From Helianthus annuus (taxonomy: Eukaryota; Streptophyta; Magnoliopsida; Asterales; Asteraceae): 64,000 nt of DNA. Each line of letters begins with the position of its first letter. Position 1 is the stretch's first letter. The position numbers and the translations under genes are program-made. Shown one piece after another: positions 1-13,465 of this stretch. The stretch covers positions 110,714,517 through 110,778,516 of the forward strand of contig NC_035435.2 of NCBI RefSeq assembly GCF_002127325.2, given 5' to 3'. The notes beneath the pieces are model-generated. The model was not told where the DNA came from. It did not search any database and saw only the letters and a program-made list of their open reading frames with translations.

Positions 1-2929
1 TACCTACAATCCATAAAACATGAATTGAATCAGTCATACGTAGTTTAAAACGTGTCAAAACGAGTCCCGGAAGCAGAACTGATTAAAGTACAATTTTTCG
101 ACGAAATTGGGTTCCGTCGCGCCACGCGCCGGCGTCATGTTGCTCCCTCGCGTGGCACGGGGGAGGCACTTTTCCAGCAGGTCTGCAGCTGGGACCTGCA
201 TTTTCAGCTATGCCAGTTTTTACGGAAACGGCCATAACTTCTTCGTTATTGATCCGTTTTACGCGATTCTTTTTCCTACGCGTCTATAATTTAATTCTCC
301 ATCTTATGGAGTTAAAATCCAACATCCGACATAACAAATTTTGAGACTTCTAAGCCTTTGACTCATCACCTTTTTACCGAATTTTAACCCGTTTATGCAT
401 TTTATCAAACAAACATATTTGTTTGATCCTTATTTCAAATGCACCTCTTCAAATTAATGTTATCTACCATGTTAGGTTCTAATCACATGTTTCTTACACC
501 ATTTAAACCCGTTTTCGCTCGTATGCTTATTTTGACCCGTTAAGGGTATTTAAGCACTTTAAAGCTTGAAATCGCTTTCATTCATTTCTAGCATCTTATT
601 CCTACATTTCTTATCAAGTAATATTCCACCACAACTATATGTGTGTTGGATTTAATGTGGATATCTATATGTTCCGAGTTTTACCCCTCGGGTTATCATT
701 TTACGGCAAAGACTCATATAAGGTCATTCGACCCAAGAATTTACATCTTTCACTGTCTATACTTATTCTAAGCATTTATTTAATCATAAAACTCGTTTCC
801 GAACCACATTTAAGGGTCGTTCGTCCGAATTAGCTTACAAGGGCAATTTGGTCCATTTTCATCATTCTTTTACTACAAAGGACCTGTAAATACTTGTTTG
901 ACCCAAAATCCGACCCTTTTAACTATCTTGTTTATAAACCCATGTGCTTCTAAAACACCATAAACATAATTCAATTTATTCGGTTTACCTAAAAGATAAC
1001 CGAATATCTATATTTTAACCTTGTCTAACTCTTATAGAATCTCAAGTTCTACATGATGAGGTGGATCATTATACATACCTGGCTCGGATCAATATATTGA
1101 CCCGTTTCAATACCTTGCCTTAGTGGCTGCTAAGTAATAGCGATGTAAACATCCATGTGCTATTTATTTCCTAAAATCATACAACTCGACAACCCATTAG
1201 TCGATATTTTCAAAGGGTAATAATTTCACCTTTTGACCCGTTTGGTTTAAATGACCGATTATATTAGCGAGATGACATTTACTACCACCTCGTATATATG
1301 ACTCGCTCCGGTTTACACCGTGCGGTCATTTTACTTATAAATTCATTTCTTAACACTTGTTGGCCTATTATGGCTTACATCATGATTGTCTTTCCAAACT
1401 AACGGTAAAGGTCAACGTGTGACCAAATTACCATTTTGCCCTTATTGGTTATTATGATTTACCTTATATGATAACCATTAAAAGTACGTGTTTCATTCAT
1501 CATAGTATGGTCGAATTACCGATTTAACTCATTTTTTTAGCCATCACTATGGTTTCTTATCATAATTGATTATCTTGTTCCGTATGACTACACGCCGGAA
1601 CACCATATCTTAATTATGTATTTGTCTTTTTCGTAATTAATACGACAAAAGAATATTCTAAAATATATGACTAGTGTAAGATATACTTACCTCGCATCCG
1701 AATTACGCTTTTCCTTCATTCTTGATTCGTTTGACCCGCTTCCTTCCCCAAGCTTTCACCTATCTTGCCAAGCGTCAAACTATCATTGAAATTGTAAGAT
1801 GGTTAGGTTAGTCATAATCATTTACGACTATTCCATCCTACGCTTCTTATATCGAATTTATCATTCGATCATATACTTGGTCGGTTTGACTTTTTAAAGA
1901 ATCAACTTATCAACTTATTCAATGCACATTTGGTTTATTGGATTTCGCTTAGGCGTTTCATCCGAACTCTTAACGAAATCAAATTTTACACACTAACTAC
2001 TAGGTAACATGATTTCAAGCATCTATATCACGATCTTAACATCAATTCTTTTATATCATACAAAACCCATTTCGTGAGAAGTATGATCTTGTACCCAAAT
2101 TCACGGTTTAATCAAACACCTTCTATTAGTTATCATGCATGTTGATTCTAAGCATAGTTATATCATCAATTTCATCATAACATTAAAACCCACTTATCTA
2201 AGTGTGTTAATCCATCAAATCCTTCAATTCATAGCATATTATGTATGATTTTCACTTAGGGTTTCGTTCCTAAGCAAGTATACATCACAATTTTAGCCAT
2301 AGCTTCTCTAATCCATGCCTAATTCGCGATTAAGATGATTATCCAATTTTTTACAACTTCACCAAACATCAAGATTTTACATACCTTATGATCCCCTAGC
2401 TTGGGTGATCATTAATCCATGTTCAATTGTGAATTTAGACTCCATTTGGACCTTCAATTTGATGGTTATAGTGAAGCTAGGGTTTTGAAGCTCCTGGGGA
2501 TGCTTCTGGTCGATCAGAACACCCACAACACACACTGAATGTGTGTTTTATTTTTAAGTTTTTCTTTTTATAACTTAACTTTCCATTTACCCGCATTTGG
2601 TCTCTCTTGTTTGGTTAGTTTATTAAATAGGTCACAACCCACTTAACTTCTAACAACATTACCACTTTTTAAACTAGGTTAAACATTCCTAGTTAATTTA
2701 ATGAGTTCGGGGAATTTACGACTAAGTTTATTTTAAGTCCCGTTAACTCGGGCCTTCTATAAACTTTATTTCTACTAAAGCTTTCGCTCAGCTTTTATTT
2801 AATATCAGGCTTATTTATAAAAAATAAAAGTCCTAATATTCACGGGGTTATTTTTACCCCCCTACGGTACTTTACCCGTCTTTTAGTATTAACGGGTTTG
2901 ATTACCAAACCCGTTTTCGGGGTGTTACA
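1..2929 (-). mobile_element. Partial long LTR of a Ty3/Gypsy-type retrotransposon
   Basis: Read on the minus strand, the sequence begins at 2929 with TGTAACACCCC, a common start of plant Gypsy LTRs, and then runs through non-coding AT-rich sequence to the left edge of the window. I see no gag or pol coding sequence and no primer-binding site, so the whole block is best read as one LTR of more than 2.9 kb that continues outside the window. It could be a solo LTR or one end of a full element; this cannot be decided here. The short open frames in it have no recognisable domain. Confidence 0.6.
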
Positions 2930-3241
2930 GTTAATTGGTTTTTGGATGCCATGTACTTATTGCTTTGGTACCAAATTATAATATTAGAGTTGAATCAAAC
3001 AAAAAACCCACATACAAAATTTCATATAAAGTAAATGTACAAATCTTAATACCAAATAATAATTGGGCACATGTTAATCTTAAACTCGTTCAACATTTGT
3101 AATAGATGGTTGTTACTTTAATAATATAAATAGAACTTTGATTCTATCAAAGATTATGCCCCAATGGATTAGGCACTGGTCTACGAAACTAGACATTCTA
3201 AGTTCGATCATCATTAGAATCATATGTTTTAATTTATATAA
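2930..3241. other. Spacer between Gypsy LTR and Helitron
   Basis: AT-rich sequence with no gene. Its only recognisable content is a degenerate tRNA-Arg-like stretch, listed separately. The last base (3241, A on +, T on the minus strand) is the base following the Helitron 3' end. Confidence 0.6.
3150..3230 (+). pseudogene. tRNA-Arg(ACG)-like relic
   Basis: The D-arm-like CCAATGGATTAGGC, the anticodon arm TGGTCTACGAAACTAGA (anticodon ACG) and a T-loop-like GTTCGATC follow in the order and spacing of plant tRNA-Arg(ACG). The T stem and acceptor stem do not pair properly. It is therefore a decayed tRNA gene or the head of an old tRNA-derived SINE, not a working tRNA. Confidence 0.5.
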
Positions 3242-3272
3242 CTAGTTGTAAGACCCGTGTGAATACACGGGT
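3242..3272 (-). other. Helitron 3' terminus with terminal hairpin
   Basis: The 3' end on the minus strand is a perfect 8-bp stem (3253-3272) with a 4-nt loop, then 7 nt, then CTAG at 3245-3242. This is the diagnostic Helitron 3' arrangement, in which the hairpin is thought to signal the end of rolling-circle transfer. Confidence 0.9.
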
Positions 3273-5172
3273 TTGTTTAATAACGATCAAATACTAAAAA
3301 ACATATTATAATATATCATCTAAATTCTTTGTGTTTAGTTACATATCTTTATAAAACAATGTTAAAGACAGTTTGTTTTAGTGTACATGTTTGATATAGA
3401 AATAAGGTAAGTAATTGATAATATTTTGTCTAAAATGAAAGCATGACCTAATTTTATGTTGTCTAATAACTTCTTATATATATGACCTTAATTTTTTTTG
3501 ACACATTGTTAGTGTAAAATTCAATAAAGGTCCATTGTTATTGTATAATTCAATAAAAGGCTATTCAGTTTAGGTTGTAAATATTCCAATTCAGTAAAAC
3601 TAAAATTGAACAATATCACAATTAAATAATTCAATAAATGTTACTGATCCAATTAACTTTCAGAAGGGGCTTATGGGTTGAAGCCCATTAGAACCTGTCA
3701 ATGGGCTTGTGGGTTGAAGCCCATTAGAACCTGTCTTTGAAATATAGCCCTAAATAAACATTCAATCGAACATTTACATCTTCCTGAACTAAATTGCGAG
3801 AACGAACAGATAGGTCTCTTCAAGGTCTTTGCCAAGTCAATCCACAGGTAATCTATATGCATCAATCGAACAGTTTCTTCCTCTAAAATCTTTTCTTCTG
3901 GTAATTTATTATACCACGATTGTATGTTTGATGTTTGATCAGCCATTCCTCTATGTTCGGTTCTTGGGTGTTTGTTCTATGTGTTATACTTCTGATTTTC
4001 GTATTGATGATCGATTGAAGTTAATAGTTTTAGTATTTGTCAAATTATTTTATTTCACCTCATTTAGGGAAATGTTATAAATGACTGTTTATTAGATTTT
4101 GTATGAAGATTTTGTAAGATTATGTATGGGATGATATTTGCTGAACTGGACCACGGTACCGCAAGTCTAGACTAATAATAGATCATGGTCGAGTGAGTAT
4201 ATGTATTTTAATAGAATTTTGGTTTGGTTTTCTAAAAAATAGTGTAATTGTCAAATGCTTTTTGACTTTAATGCTGAAATGTCTTTTTGTTGATGAGATT
4301 AAAGTTGTCAGCTACTTGTGGATTCGAAATCATTCAAAATTGTATGGGCTTACATGGGAATTATAGTGCAGGTTTAATATAGATTGTATGGGTGTATGAT
4401 TGTAGATTTGTAATCTACATATGGGTGGCTGTTATGTAATGGGCTAAATTTTTGTTAGTTGACCTTTTAAAACCACAAATGTCAGAAATCAAAATATGGA
4501 GAAATAATCAAAATCTGTAAGATTATGATGTTTAGTATAAAGATTTTATATAAAAATTTTGTAAGATTATGATTTTTATTATAGTTTCAGTTTGTGTTCT
4601 TGACATTGAAAAATATTAGATATATAATTTTGGGTTGGAACAGTAGATTGGATTATTGGTTAGCAACAGGGGATTAGCCAACGGTTGATTGGATTGAACA
4701 GTAGATTGAGTGTGGGTTAGGAACAATATATTGGAGTCAACGGTAGATTGAGTGTGGTTTGGAACAGTAGATTGGGTTGATTAGCAACAGGGGTTTTGGT
4801 TGATTATTCAATCAATGAGCTAGCTGAACGTTAATATAACTTGTCCATTGTTAATCGTTATCGAGTTCATTCATATTCAACCGTTATCAGCACTATCGTA
4901 GTTTAGATGATACATTTGTGTTTTCAAGTCTTTGTTTGTATTCTTATCATTTTGTAGAATAACCTTTTAATATTTTATTCTTTTATTTATTAATGATATT
5001 CATAGTATTTTATTTGATAGTTCAAAGTTATAAGGATGTATGGCTTTGCTTGTTACATGGAGGACAACTGAAGAAAATCTTTGGTTAGTACCCTGCTCTC
5101 GGTTATGGTAAATTTAGTTTTCTTTATAATATCATGTTAGACAATTTCTAATTTTAATTTATTTATACATAG
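3273..5172 (+). other. Non-coding 3' subterminal part of the Helitron / upstream of the B3 gene
   Basis: No convincing coding exon except a possible first B3 exon near 5038-5087. Two 36-bp direct repeats start at 3667 and 3703. At about 4630-4800 there are imperfect repeats of the phrase GAACAGTAGATTG. A transcript with untranslated exons from about 3780 (possible donor after CCACAG at 3847) could lead into the B3 gene, but I cannot confirm this. Confidence 0.4.
3667..3735 (+). repeat. 36-bp direct repeat, about two copies
   Basis: Two copies of a unit beginning GGGCTTATGGGTTGAAGCCC start at 3667 and 3703, with one mismatch visible in that part. Each unit contains the self-complementary pair GGGCTT/AAGCCC and could form a small hairpin. 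It lies in the Helitron subterminal region. Confidence 0.8.
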
Positions 5173-6269
5173 GTTCTGCCAAAAAAATATAAACAATGGA
5201 TAACAGAGTTTAACTATCCATTGGGCTTTGTGAAAGTGCGGACAACAAATGGCCAGATCTTTGAAGTGAAGGTATATGAGTTAGCAAACTTCTGTTATTT
5301 CTACAATGGGTGGTATTCTGTGGTTGAAACTTTGAAACTACACTCTGGATCGTGGCTGGTATTTCAGTATGAAGAAGCATTATCAAGTTTCCGAATATTT
5401 TATTTCTATGACAATATTGAATTTGCTCCATCTGATTATTTTTACTACAGACCCAATGGAGATTTTGATAAACCTGATGCTATGGTATGTAGTTCACAAT
5501 CTGAATTCATTATATTGATTATGGTTTATTATTTATTTATTGTTAGTATATATGTTACTAATATTTATTTTTTTTTCGTTGAAGCATATCAATCTTTTAT
5601 TTGTACATCACAAGATGGACAATACCATTCCAAACTATCTGGTTGTTATTAGAGGTCCTGGGAAGCATAAAGTGTTTGTTCGAATGGAAGTTATTGACAA
5701 TCAGCTTTACATAACAACTGGATGGGATCAGATTAAGAAGAAATTGTCAATAACTGATGAACATATACTTGTGTTTGAAATGATTGATCTTCATACTTTT
5801 GATATGTTCGTTTTCAATTGTTCCAAGAATGCTGATTTAGTGTTGCCGCCGGAATTATATACTGCTGTTAAGGAAGAAGTTGTAGAAGATGTTATCAGTA
5901 TTTCTGATGCTGAAGATGTGGATGAGGTTCTTCATCTCGCAGAAGCTAATATGCTCCCTGTAACCACGAATGACGAAACTATTCCAGTAGTTTTCCGTGA
6001 GGACAATCATTTTGTAAGTTTCTGTAACCAAAAAGTACTAACAGGACTTTAGGATATATTAACCATATCATAATATTATCTTTCTTAACATATTTTGTTG
6101 TTTGTTACAGCGCTTTAAAAAATATCTTGCTAAAAAAATTGGCTTGGATAGGAAGAGGTGTTTAAAGATTGTAGATGCTGATGGTAATGTTTGGGATGTT
6201 CGAGTTGGTATCGAGTCTCCGGATGGTCGGTTTTACATAAAAAAACATGAAGAAGTTTGTGAAGGATAA
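5173..6269 (+). pseudogene. B3 DNA-binding domain protein carried in Helitron (C-terminus damaged)
   Basis: Three exons join in frame: 5173-5484, 5585-6013 and 6111-6269, with clean GT..AG introns. Exon 1 encodes a B3-like fold (start LPKKYKQWITEF, later LKLHSGSWLVFQYEE and a terminal FRIFYFYDN strand). Exon 2 looks like a second, more divergent B3-type domain followed by an acidic linker. Exon 3 starts a third B3 domain (FKKYLAKKIGL, KIVDADGNVWDVRV). B3 proteins of the REM type are plant-specific nuclear DNA-binding proteins. The last domain is cut by a frameshift at the A-run near 6240; in the next frame there is also a TGA where a Trp would be expected, and the domain then continues to about 6339. 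The true start was not found: a possible first exon at 5038-5087 does not join in frame. It is convergent with the Rep/helicase gene. Capture by the Helitron is inference. Confidence 0.7.
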
Positions 6270-6742
6270 AAAGATGGTTCCTCGTGAAGAATTTACCCTT
6301 AAGTTCGTCATGGGTAAAGGTATTTTCTTGTTTGACTGAATGGTTGTATGGCTGCTGCAGTTAATGTTATGATGTATGGAAACAATGTTTTTTTGTGGTT
6401 GTTGGTTTACTTAATAGTCTTTTGTAATAGTTGAAACCGGTAGTTTTGAAACAATGTATTAAAAACATGTAGTTGTTCCTAATGACTAACGAATGGAAGT
6501 ATTACTTCCATTAGTTATTCCTTGTGTTTTATATATATGTTATTCTTATTTGCCTTTCATTGTCTTATAACTGTTAAAACTATCAAATTTTAAACATGTA
6601 TACTATTTTTATAAACAATACACTAAAATAACATCCATTATTATTAGATATAAGAAACATGTTGATAGGATATTCAAAAGATCAAACCATATTCCTTCAT
6701 ACATGAAAAAGACTTCTATCCAAAATGATATTTCTACGACGA
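6270..6742. other. Intergenic stretch between convergent B3 and Rep/helicase genes
   Basis: The first about 70 bases hold the out-of-frame remainder of the last B3 domain. The rest is AT-rich and probably 3' untranslated sequence of the two convergent genes. No other feature is seen. Confidence 0.5.
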
Positions 6743-9700
6743 CTATAGATTTTGTAGAACTTCTTTGTAGACAACGTTAGTTGTGGTTTTACACACTTGT
6801 TTTCCCCTGTCACATATCAAAATCTTCAAACCACTCCTGCTCTTTACTCGAGATGCAGCAACGTATAGTTGTCCGTGACTAAAAATCGGACGTGGAAGAT
6901 ATAGCCCAACACGTTCAAGTGATTGTCCCTGGCTTTTGTTGATGGTCATTGCAAAGCATAGAGATAGTGGGAACTGTCTTCGTGCAATTTTCACCGGTAA
7001 TCTTTTATCGCTTGGTGTCATTTTCAATCTTGTAATCAAAGTATGATGACCTATACTATTTCCGGTAATAATCTTTGCTTCGATTACAAGTTTTCCAAGT
7101 TTTGTTACTTGAAGCCGTGTACCATTACACAAACCATCTGTTTGATCAATGTTTCTAAGTAACATTACCAGAGCTCCAACCTTAAGAACCAATTTATGGT
7201 TAGGTAATCCTGACAAATGCATTTTTTTAGCACATCCGGAGGAAACAATGCCATGTTAAGGTCGGTTTGTTGCTCAGTCTCACATAAAGTATCCAAACTG
7301 AGATATATCTTCTCTTCACCAACGATACTATTTAACAGTTCTGTATTTATTGAATCAACAACATCATTTGTGGGAGCAAGAATGCCTCTTTGTTGGAAGT
7401 AATTTGAATCCCACAAAAGGTTTTGCATATCCGGATATGTGAATGAGATCAATGAAGATATAGGATTGACTTCATCAAGTATAAGTAGATCATCTGGAAT
7501 TTCAATCTCCACCTCTCCATCATTTGGATCACAAGTAGACCATCACCAAGGTGTAAAATCCATTCAGCAAACTCCTTGGTCTCGTGAAGATTACTTGCTT
7601 TTTTACCGAATTTTAACCTCATGTTTTCAGTTAGTTTGAGTAACTGACAATCCTGCCAGATATAAGAAGAATTCAATGAAGAATTTACAATCATGCTTCT
7701 TGTACCTTTTGGAATGACTGGAAAGATTTGTCTAAAATCACCGCCAAAAAGGACTATCTTTCCGCCAAAAGGCTTGGAATGCAAGGAAGGACTACTGGAA
7801 CGGACTATATCTCTGATTGTTCTATCCAAAGCTTCAAAACAATGCTTATGTGTCATTGGCGCTTCATCCCAGATTATCATCTTAGTTTCTTTTATTAAGC
7901 CTCCTAGCTCACTGTGTGGTTCTATAGAGCATATGGAATCCTCGTTAACGTTTATTGGAATTACAAATCTGGAATGAGTTGTTCTACCGCCATCTAATAG
8001 AAGTGATGCAATACCACTGGATGCAACATTCAAAACAACTTCACCTTTGGAACGTAACGCAGCTGCAAATGTTTTCAGAGAAATGTTTTACCAGTTCCAC
8101 CGTAACCATATAGAAAGAAAACACCTCCACTTCCTTTAGCAACTGCATTCATGACGGTTTGATACACTTTTTGCTGTTCATCAGTTAAAGATTTTAAGAA
8201 AGATGCAAGTTCCATTTTTAAGCTAGCCCGATTATACGAAAGTTCTTTCATTATCATTTGATTGTTCGCTGCTGAAATGTAGTTGCCAGGAACATTTGGC
8301 ATGTCAGAAAAGCAGCTTAACGTACTTCCATAAGCAAGTAACAATTTTTCGATATGTGATAAGCAAATCTTTTCAATCTCTTCCTCTGGAAGAACCAAAT
8401 CTAAAAAATAAAACAGATGTTTAATAATTAGATTTTGTAAATATTTCATTAAAGTCGGAATGGAATCTAAGAATTTATTTAAAGTTTTAAAATTACCAGG
8501 AATACCAGTAACCCTCCGTTGCTGATATAATATGTCTTCACACAATAGAGTTTTTATTTGTGTCCAGAAATGACCGGGCCTAGAAATGGAATTTGACATC
8601 AACAGCATTACAAAAAATGTACGCAAGAAATCAGAAGTGGACCATGTGCTTGCTTCCTTCATGGCAATTATATACTCGTTATCATCGTCCAACAGACCGC
8701 GAGTGAAGCATGCATCTTTAAAGGTATGGTAAATTTTTCCATCAATTGTTTTTATATCATCAAAACTCATTGGTCCTATAACGTGATTCAATAAAATTCT
8801 CAAGAAATAACAATCACCAAGTGATGGAGGTACATAATGTATCCTACCAACAGCACCAAAAGGCCTTTTTCTACGAATCCACTTTCGTTCTTTGCGTATC
8901 CATACAAAGTGTCTTGGAAACTCTATATACTTCAATGTTCTAGCAAATGCATCCGTTTGGTTACATTTCATCCATTCTGTAAACATAGTCATTTTCACAG
9001 TTGGGTTACTGACTACGTCACACAAATTTGAATTATCGTCATAAACAATAGCCTGACTATCTTCGCAATGAAAAGGCAATATTTCAACAGATGGAAGTCG
9101 AAAGTGTATGTCAAACTTGAAGATTCTCTAGGCAGCTTCACAAGCTGAAATATATCTACAATCAAGATATGCTTTAACTTCATCTACTTCTGTTTTGTTT
9201 GTCAGGTTTTGATTATTTGTCGTTTCCTCATTTTGCTTGTTCACCCCGTCGGTTGTGGTACTTTGGTAAACAGAAGCTGTTACTCTATCCGAACCCTTAT
9301 TAATGTATTTGAACAAATATTTGATGGATCCTGTTTGGTTACACCACTCAACATTTATGTGGCACTGATACTTTTTGAGTAGCATAGCATTGTACGGAAC
9401 TACAAATCTGTTATCAAGTTGCACACCATTTTTTTCTACAGTGTTAGATGTTTGACGACGACGGTAGATAGGATATCCTTCAGAATCAACAGAAGTCTCA
9501 TCTACAAATTTTTTCGGAAACTTCTTTGAACATTTTAAATTAACCATGCATGGACAATGAGGGTTGTCTGTACCACAAGGACCGTGGATCATAAACTGTT
9601 TGACAAGTTCATACAGTTCAGCATCTGTCTCTTTGTCAGGTATTTCAGTACTACTAACCAAATCAATTTCTTTAGCAGTTGGAAACTTGCTGTCGGCACT

Positions 9701-12674
9701 TAAGAACAAACATATATGTGCATGAGGTAGACCACGTTTCTGAAATTCGATTGTATAAATAACTGAAATATTATATCAAAAAAACAGTTAGTAAAATTAT
9801 TATTTGAGAAATTAATTAAAACATTTTACAATCACTTACTTGCTTGTATCTCACCAAAGAATTTATGTTTCTTGAAATCTTGAATTAGATGATTGATTTT
9901 AATTTTGAATAACCATGCGATAACATCCGGTCTATCTTGAGGGTTCAGCCGTTTGTCTTTTAAACACCTATAAATCTCAGGCCAATTGGGATTACAAGTG
10001 ACTGTTATGAAGAGATCCGGATATCCTACAGCTTTGCAAATTGCCATAGCATCTAGGTACTTTTGCATCATATATCTCGCTCCGCCGGTAAATGATGAAG
10101 GCAACAAAATTCGTTTTCCACAATTTGACGCATCATTTTCTCAACTTTCAACACTTTGATTTAAATTCTTAAACGATTGAGTTCTAAGTTTGGGTTGTTG
10201 GGTCTTTATGTAAGCTAACCGTGCAGATTCTATCATTGTATACGCATCGACCAAAAACCGCTGGAACAACTTTTGGGCATTGAGTAACAACGAAAATTGG
10301 TTGGCTCTGTCTTGTACTCTGTAACTAAAAAATTCCCTCATTGTGGTGCTGGTCCTAAGTATATCATAATCAATTGAAACACCTCGATGTTTAATACCAA
10401 GTCTAAATCCATCTTCTGCATATGGGAAGATTAGTGGATATTGCAATGCAAGATAAGAGGGATGGAGCTCACTAATTCTCTGAAGACCACCTGATTTTTT
10501 TTTTGAACTATGATATCCCTTTTATCAAATGCTCCATCAAAATCACCAATTATTAATGCAGCAATTTCTTTAGCAGTGGGCAAGTTAAAAATTCGACCAT
10601 CCTTATCCCTTGTTCCAATGAGCTTGAGTCTTACATTTTGCCAATCATTTTCTTTAAAACAATCTCGTACCATTCTAAATGACTTTACAAGTGGATTGCA
10701 AGAATCCAACATTTTCTTAAGACTAGATATGATGCCAAGATCAAGGTCTTGTTTAGTGATTGTTTTCGAACCTTCCTCGACACTGTGTAGAAAATTACAT
10801 TATTATATATAAGACATATATATAAAACAGATAACAGAAACAGTATTTAGTGAATGCTTAATTTACCTTACAGCCTTTTGACGGTTAAAATCCTCGTTTT
10901 AGGAATCATAAATATAAAGCTGTGAAAATTTGGGCTCTTGACCCTCATTTGGTAGCAGACTACCAATGCAATGGTAATTTTGGCCTTGTAATCCGAAAAC
11001 ATAAGGACCTTTGCTTTTTTGAAAACTTTTAGAAACCTTTCCACCAAGCGATGTGAAAGAAAACATCATGTTATATGCTCGAATATTATTCATGAAATTG
11101 CGGCTTTCAGGAGTAACTCTTTTGTAAAACCTTTCGAGTAATAGAGGAGGAACAGGTGAGGGAGGCTTCAACATCTCTGTTCGAACAACAAAGAGAAAAA
11201 GCAGATTTCTTAGAATTCAAATTACCCCTAAGCATTTCATCTTTCCAAAGCATTGCATGACAGTAAGAACATACAAAAATAGCATCTCCATGATCAACGT
11301 ATTCTACAAATTTATATAGGCACATGAAAAAGATGATTATATAAGAAAATATTAGGAGATTAAAGTGTTATCTGGAAAAATACTTTGATATATTAAAGGA
11401 GGGTATGTACCTCTTGCAATTCCGTAAATCTTTTTTACGATGGAAGATGGTAAACAATCAGAGGAATTGGAATCATCAAGGTTAGACCTTTCACCAGGGT
11501 AGGAGTTTTCTTTTCCTGCCATTTCATTTTAGAAATGACCATTAATATCGGTTCTAACAGGTAGGAAGATATGCAATACATTACTCAAATATAGTGAATC
11601 GGAAACCTATATTTAGTTTTGCGTTAAAAATAACCACATACCATTAATGTCTACTACGAAACACTTTGACAATCGTCGAGAAGTTATAATATCAATATTC
11701 AGAGGAGTTGGAATCTGACTTCGACGCGACCTTACTGTAACGCGATCCACTATATTACGAAAATTTACAGATGTTAACAAACTTCGAGCAACCTTCAATG
11801 AATGAGAAACGTAAATAACAAAACTCTATACAACATACAGTTTGCAATATTCATTAGAGGGCTGCTCTCAATGTTATGATTTGACGATTCAAGAGATGTA
11901 ACCATTGAAGATGTCCTCCTTTCATCAGCTACAATAGATAAATCAAAATTACTTATATCCATCATTTTGAATCTTTGTTTCCTCTTTCTAGAGTCCTGAA
12001 CACCATAATTAGCATTTTCGGATTGTCCTAAAATTGAAACAAAGTCACAAGGTCAAATCTGATATCATACCTTAAAAAAAATACAATTTAAAAACTTACC
12101 AAGACTGGATGAAGTCAGAGAAATCGTACTAATACATGTTCGATCTATTTGGGCGGGCGTGTGACATGCTGTCCATGACGAGATTTGGTTAATTCCAGCT
12201 ATAAAAACTTACAATTCTAACGTTTTTTACAATCAATGTGTAAGATAATTAGAAAAGTAGCAACGAACGTTTACCCATATTTTTAGAAGAGGATTCGAAT
12301 GACATTACAGTTTGATTCTGATTTATGGTGGATGGCGTGTAATGAACAGTTGACGCTTCATTGACACCTTGGAGGATACTGGTTGTTATAAATTAACAAA
12401 TATGTTTCAGCAAATATAACATTATATATATATATATATATGTATTAGAAAAAATGACCATCCAAAAGATACCTCCATAATCGTTCGTAGTAATAGTAAC
12501 ATTGGCCGGAAGTGTATCAATAATAGGACGTGTCTGTACAAATTGAACCACACCATGGTTTCTACGCTTATTCAGGATAGACTTTCTTATCATCCTTGAC
12601 TCTTTAGACTGTTGGGTACTGCACTGTGGAAAACCCTTTCTATCTCTTGGTATAAAATTCTTATTACTCTCCAT
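6743..12674 (-). pseudogene. Helitron Rep/helicase (HUH nuclease plus PIF1-type helicase), multiply broken
   Basis: This is the protein that would nick, copy and unwind the Helitron. In order on the minus strand: a probable N-terminus (ATG at 12674); a zinc-finger-like FVCSYCHAMLW region near 11260; the Helitron-like N domain (10712-9832) with LFITVTCNPNWPEI; the HUH motif LPHAHICLFL near 9720; the tyrosine region YLFKYINKGSDR near 9310; Walker A GYGGTGKTF near 8090; the DEAP Walker B near 7870; and the C-terminal helicase motif [12 protein letters not shown] near 6940. Several introns are likely (donor after 10870; acceptor near 9750). Damage is clear. In-frame stops lie at 10899-10901, 10141-10143 and 9128-9130 (TAG where family members have Trp after SACEAA). 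Frameshifts lie near 11170, 10500 (A-run), 8078 (one base lost just after Walker A), 7520 and 7215. It cannot make a full protein unless several of these are assembly errors. Confidence 0.88.
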
Positions 12675-13206
12675 AACTGCACATAAGAATTGAGAAAATA
12701 TGTTTGATTATTGTAATCAGTGTCTAAAAATCAATTTTTTTTGAACCGCTAGTGATAGTTTAACATCCCCATTTAAAACCTAACTAAATAAAACAATCAA
12801 CGCAGACAAATCTTCAAAATAGATTTAAACAAATGGAATAGAAAAACCTACCATTACGTGTTCATCGATTGCTTTCAAAGTGAGAGGGTGTTAAATTGTA
12901 ACTTCAGAGTTTGGCGCTAATTTTTACTCGTGACTTTGATTCAGATGGAATGGAAACTATAAACATAGTGTTGGTAATGAGATAATGATTTAAGAAACCT
13001 GATTCAAGTTGTGGGCCTTTGACATGGTTTTATAGTTCACATCTTATGGGCCACAAATACTTGAAAGGTTTATGAGTAAATAATTGCAAAATGCAGCCCA
13101 ATTTGGGGGTCTTTGGTTGATTTTATTTTGTAATGATTTTATATGTCGTAAACCAAATACTGCTTTTTGGATAAAACGTATAAGAAACTTAAACGCTCAA
13201 CATCAT

Positions 13207-13465
13207 AATTTATATGGATTTAAATACTACATATTTTTTAATAATTCTTGTCTTGGTTTTACCAATCTATTGGTTCCTACAATGAAGTTACTATAATGCG
13301 TAACACCCAATTTATATTTGGACTTGAAGTTTAATGATACATTCATACGTAGTCACATTGTCCAGTAATTTATTTGCATCGATAAGAAGAATATGGATTT
13401 AAATACTACATAAGATCTGTCACCATCCTTGTGTTCGTGTTATCAATCTATTGGTTCCTACATTA
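13207..13465. repeat. Degenerate direct repeat, two copies
   Basis: Two segments (13207-13285 and 13393-13465) share ATGGATTTAAATACTACAT and CAATCTATTGGTTCCTACA about 190 bases apart, with divergent sequence between. They lie in the spacer (12675-13805) between the Rep/helicase and RPA-like genes, which otherwise shows no coding sequence. Confidence 0.5.

Noticed and set aside
3698..3946. 82-codon minus-strand frame in the Helitron
   Set aside because: It overlaps the 36-bp repeat, has no recognisable domain and no family resemblance.
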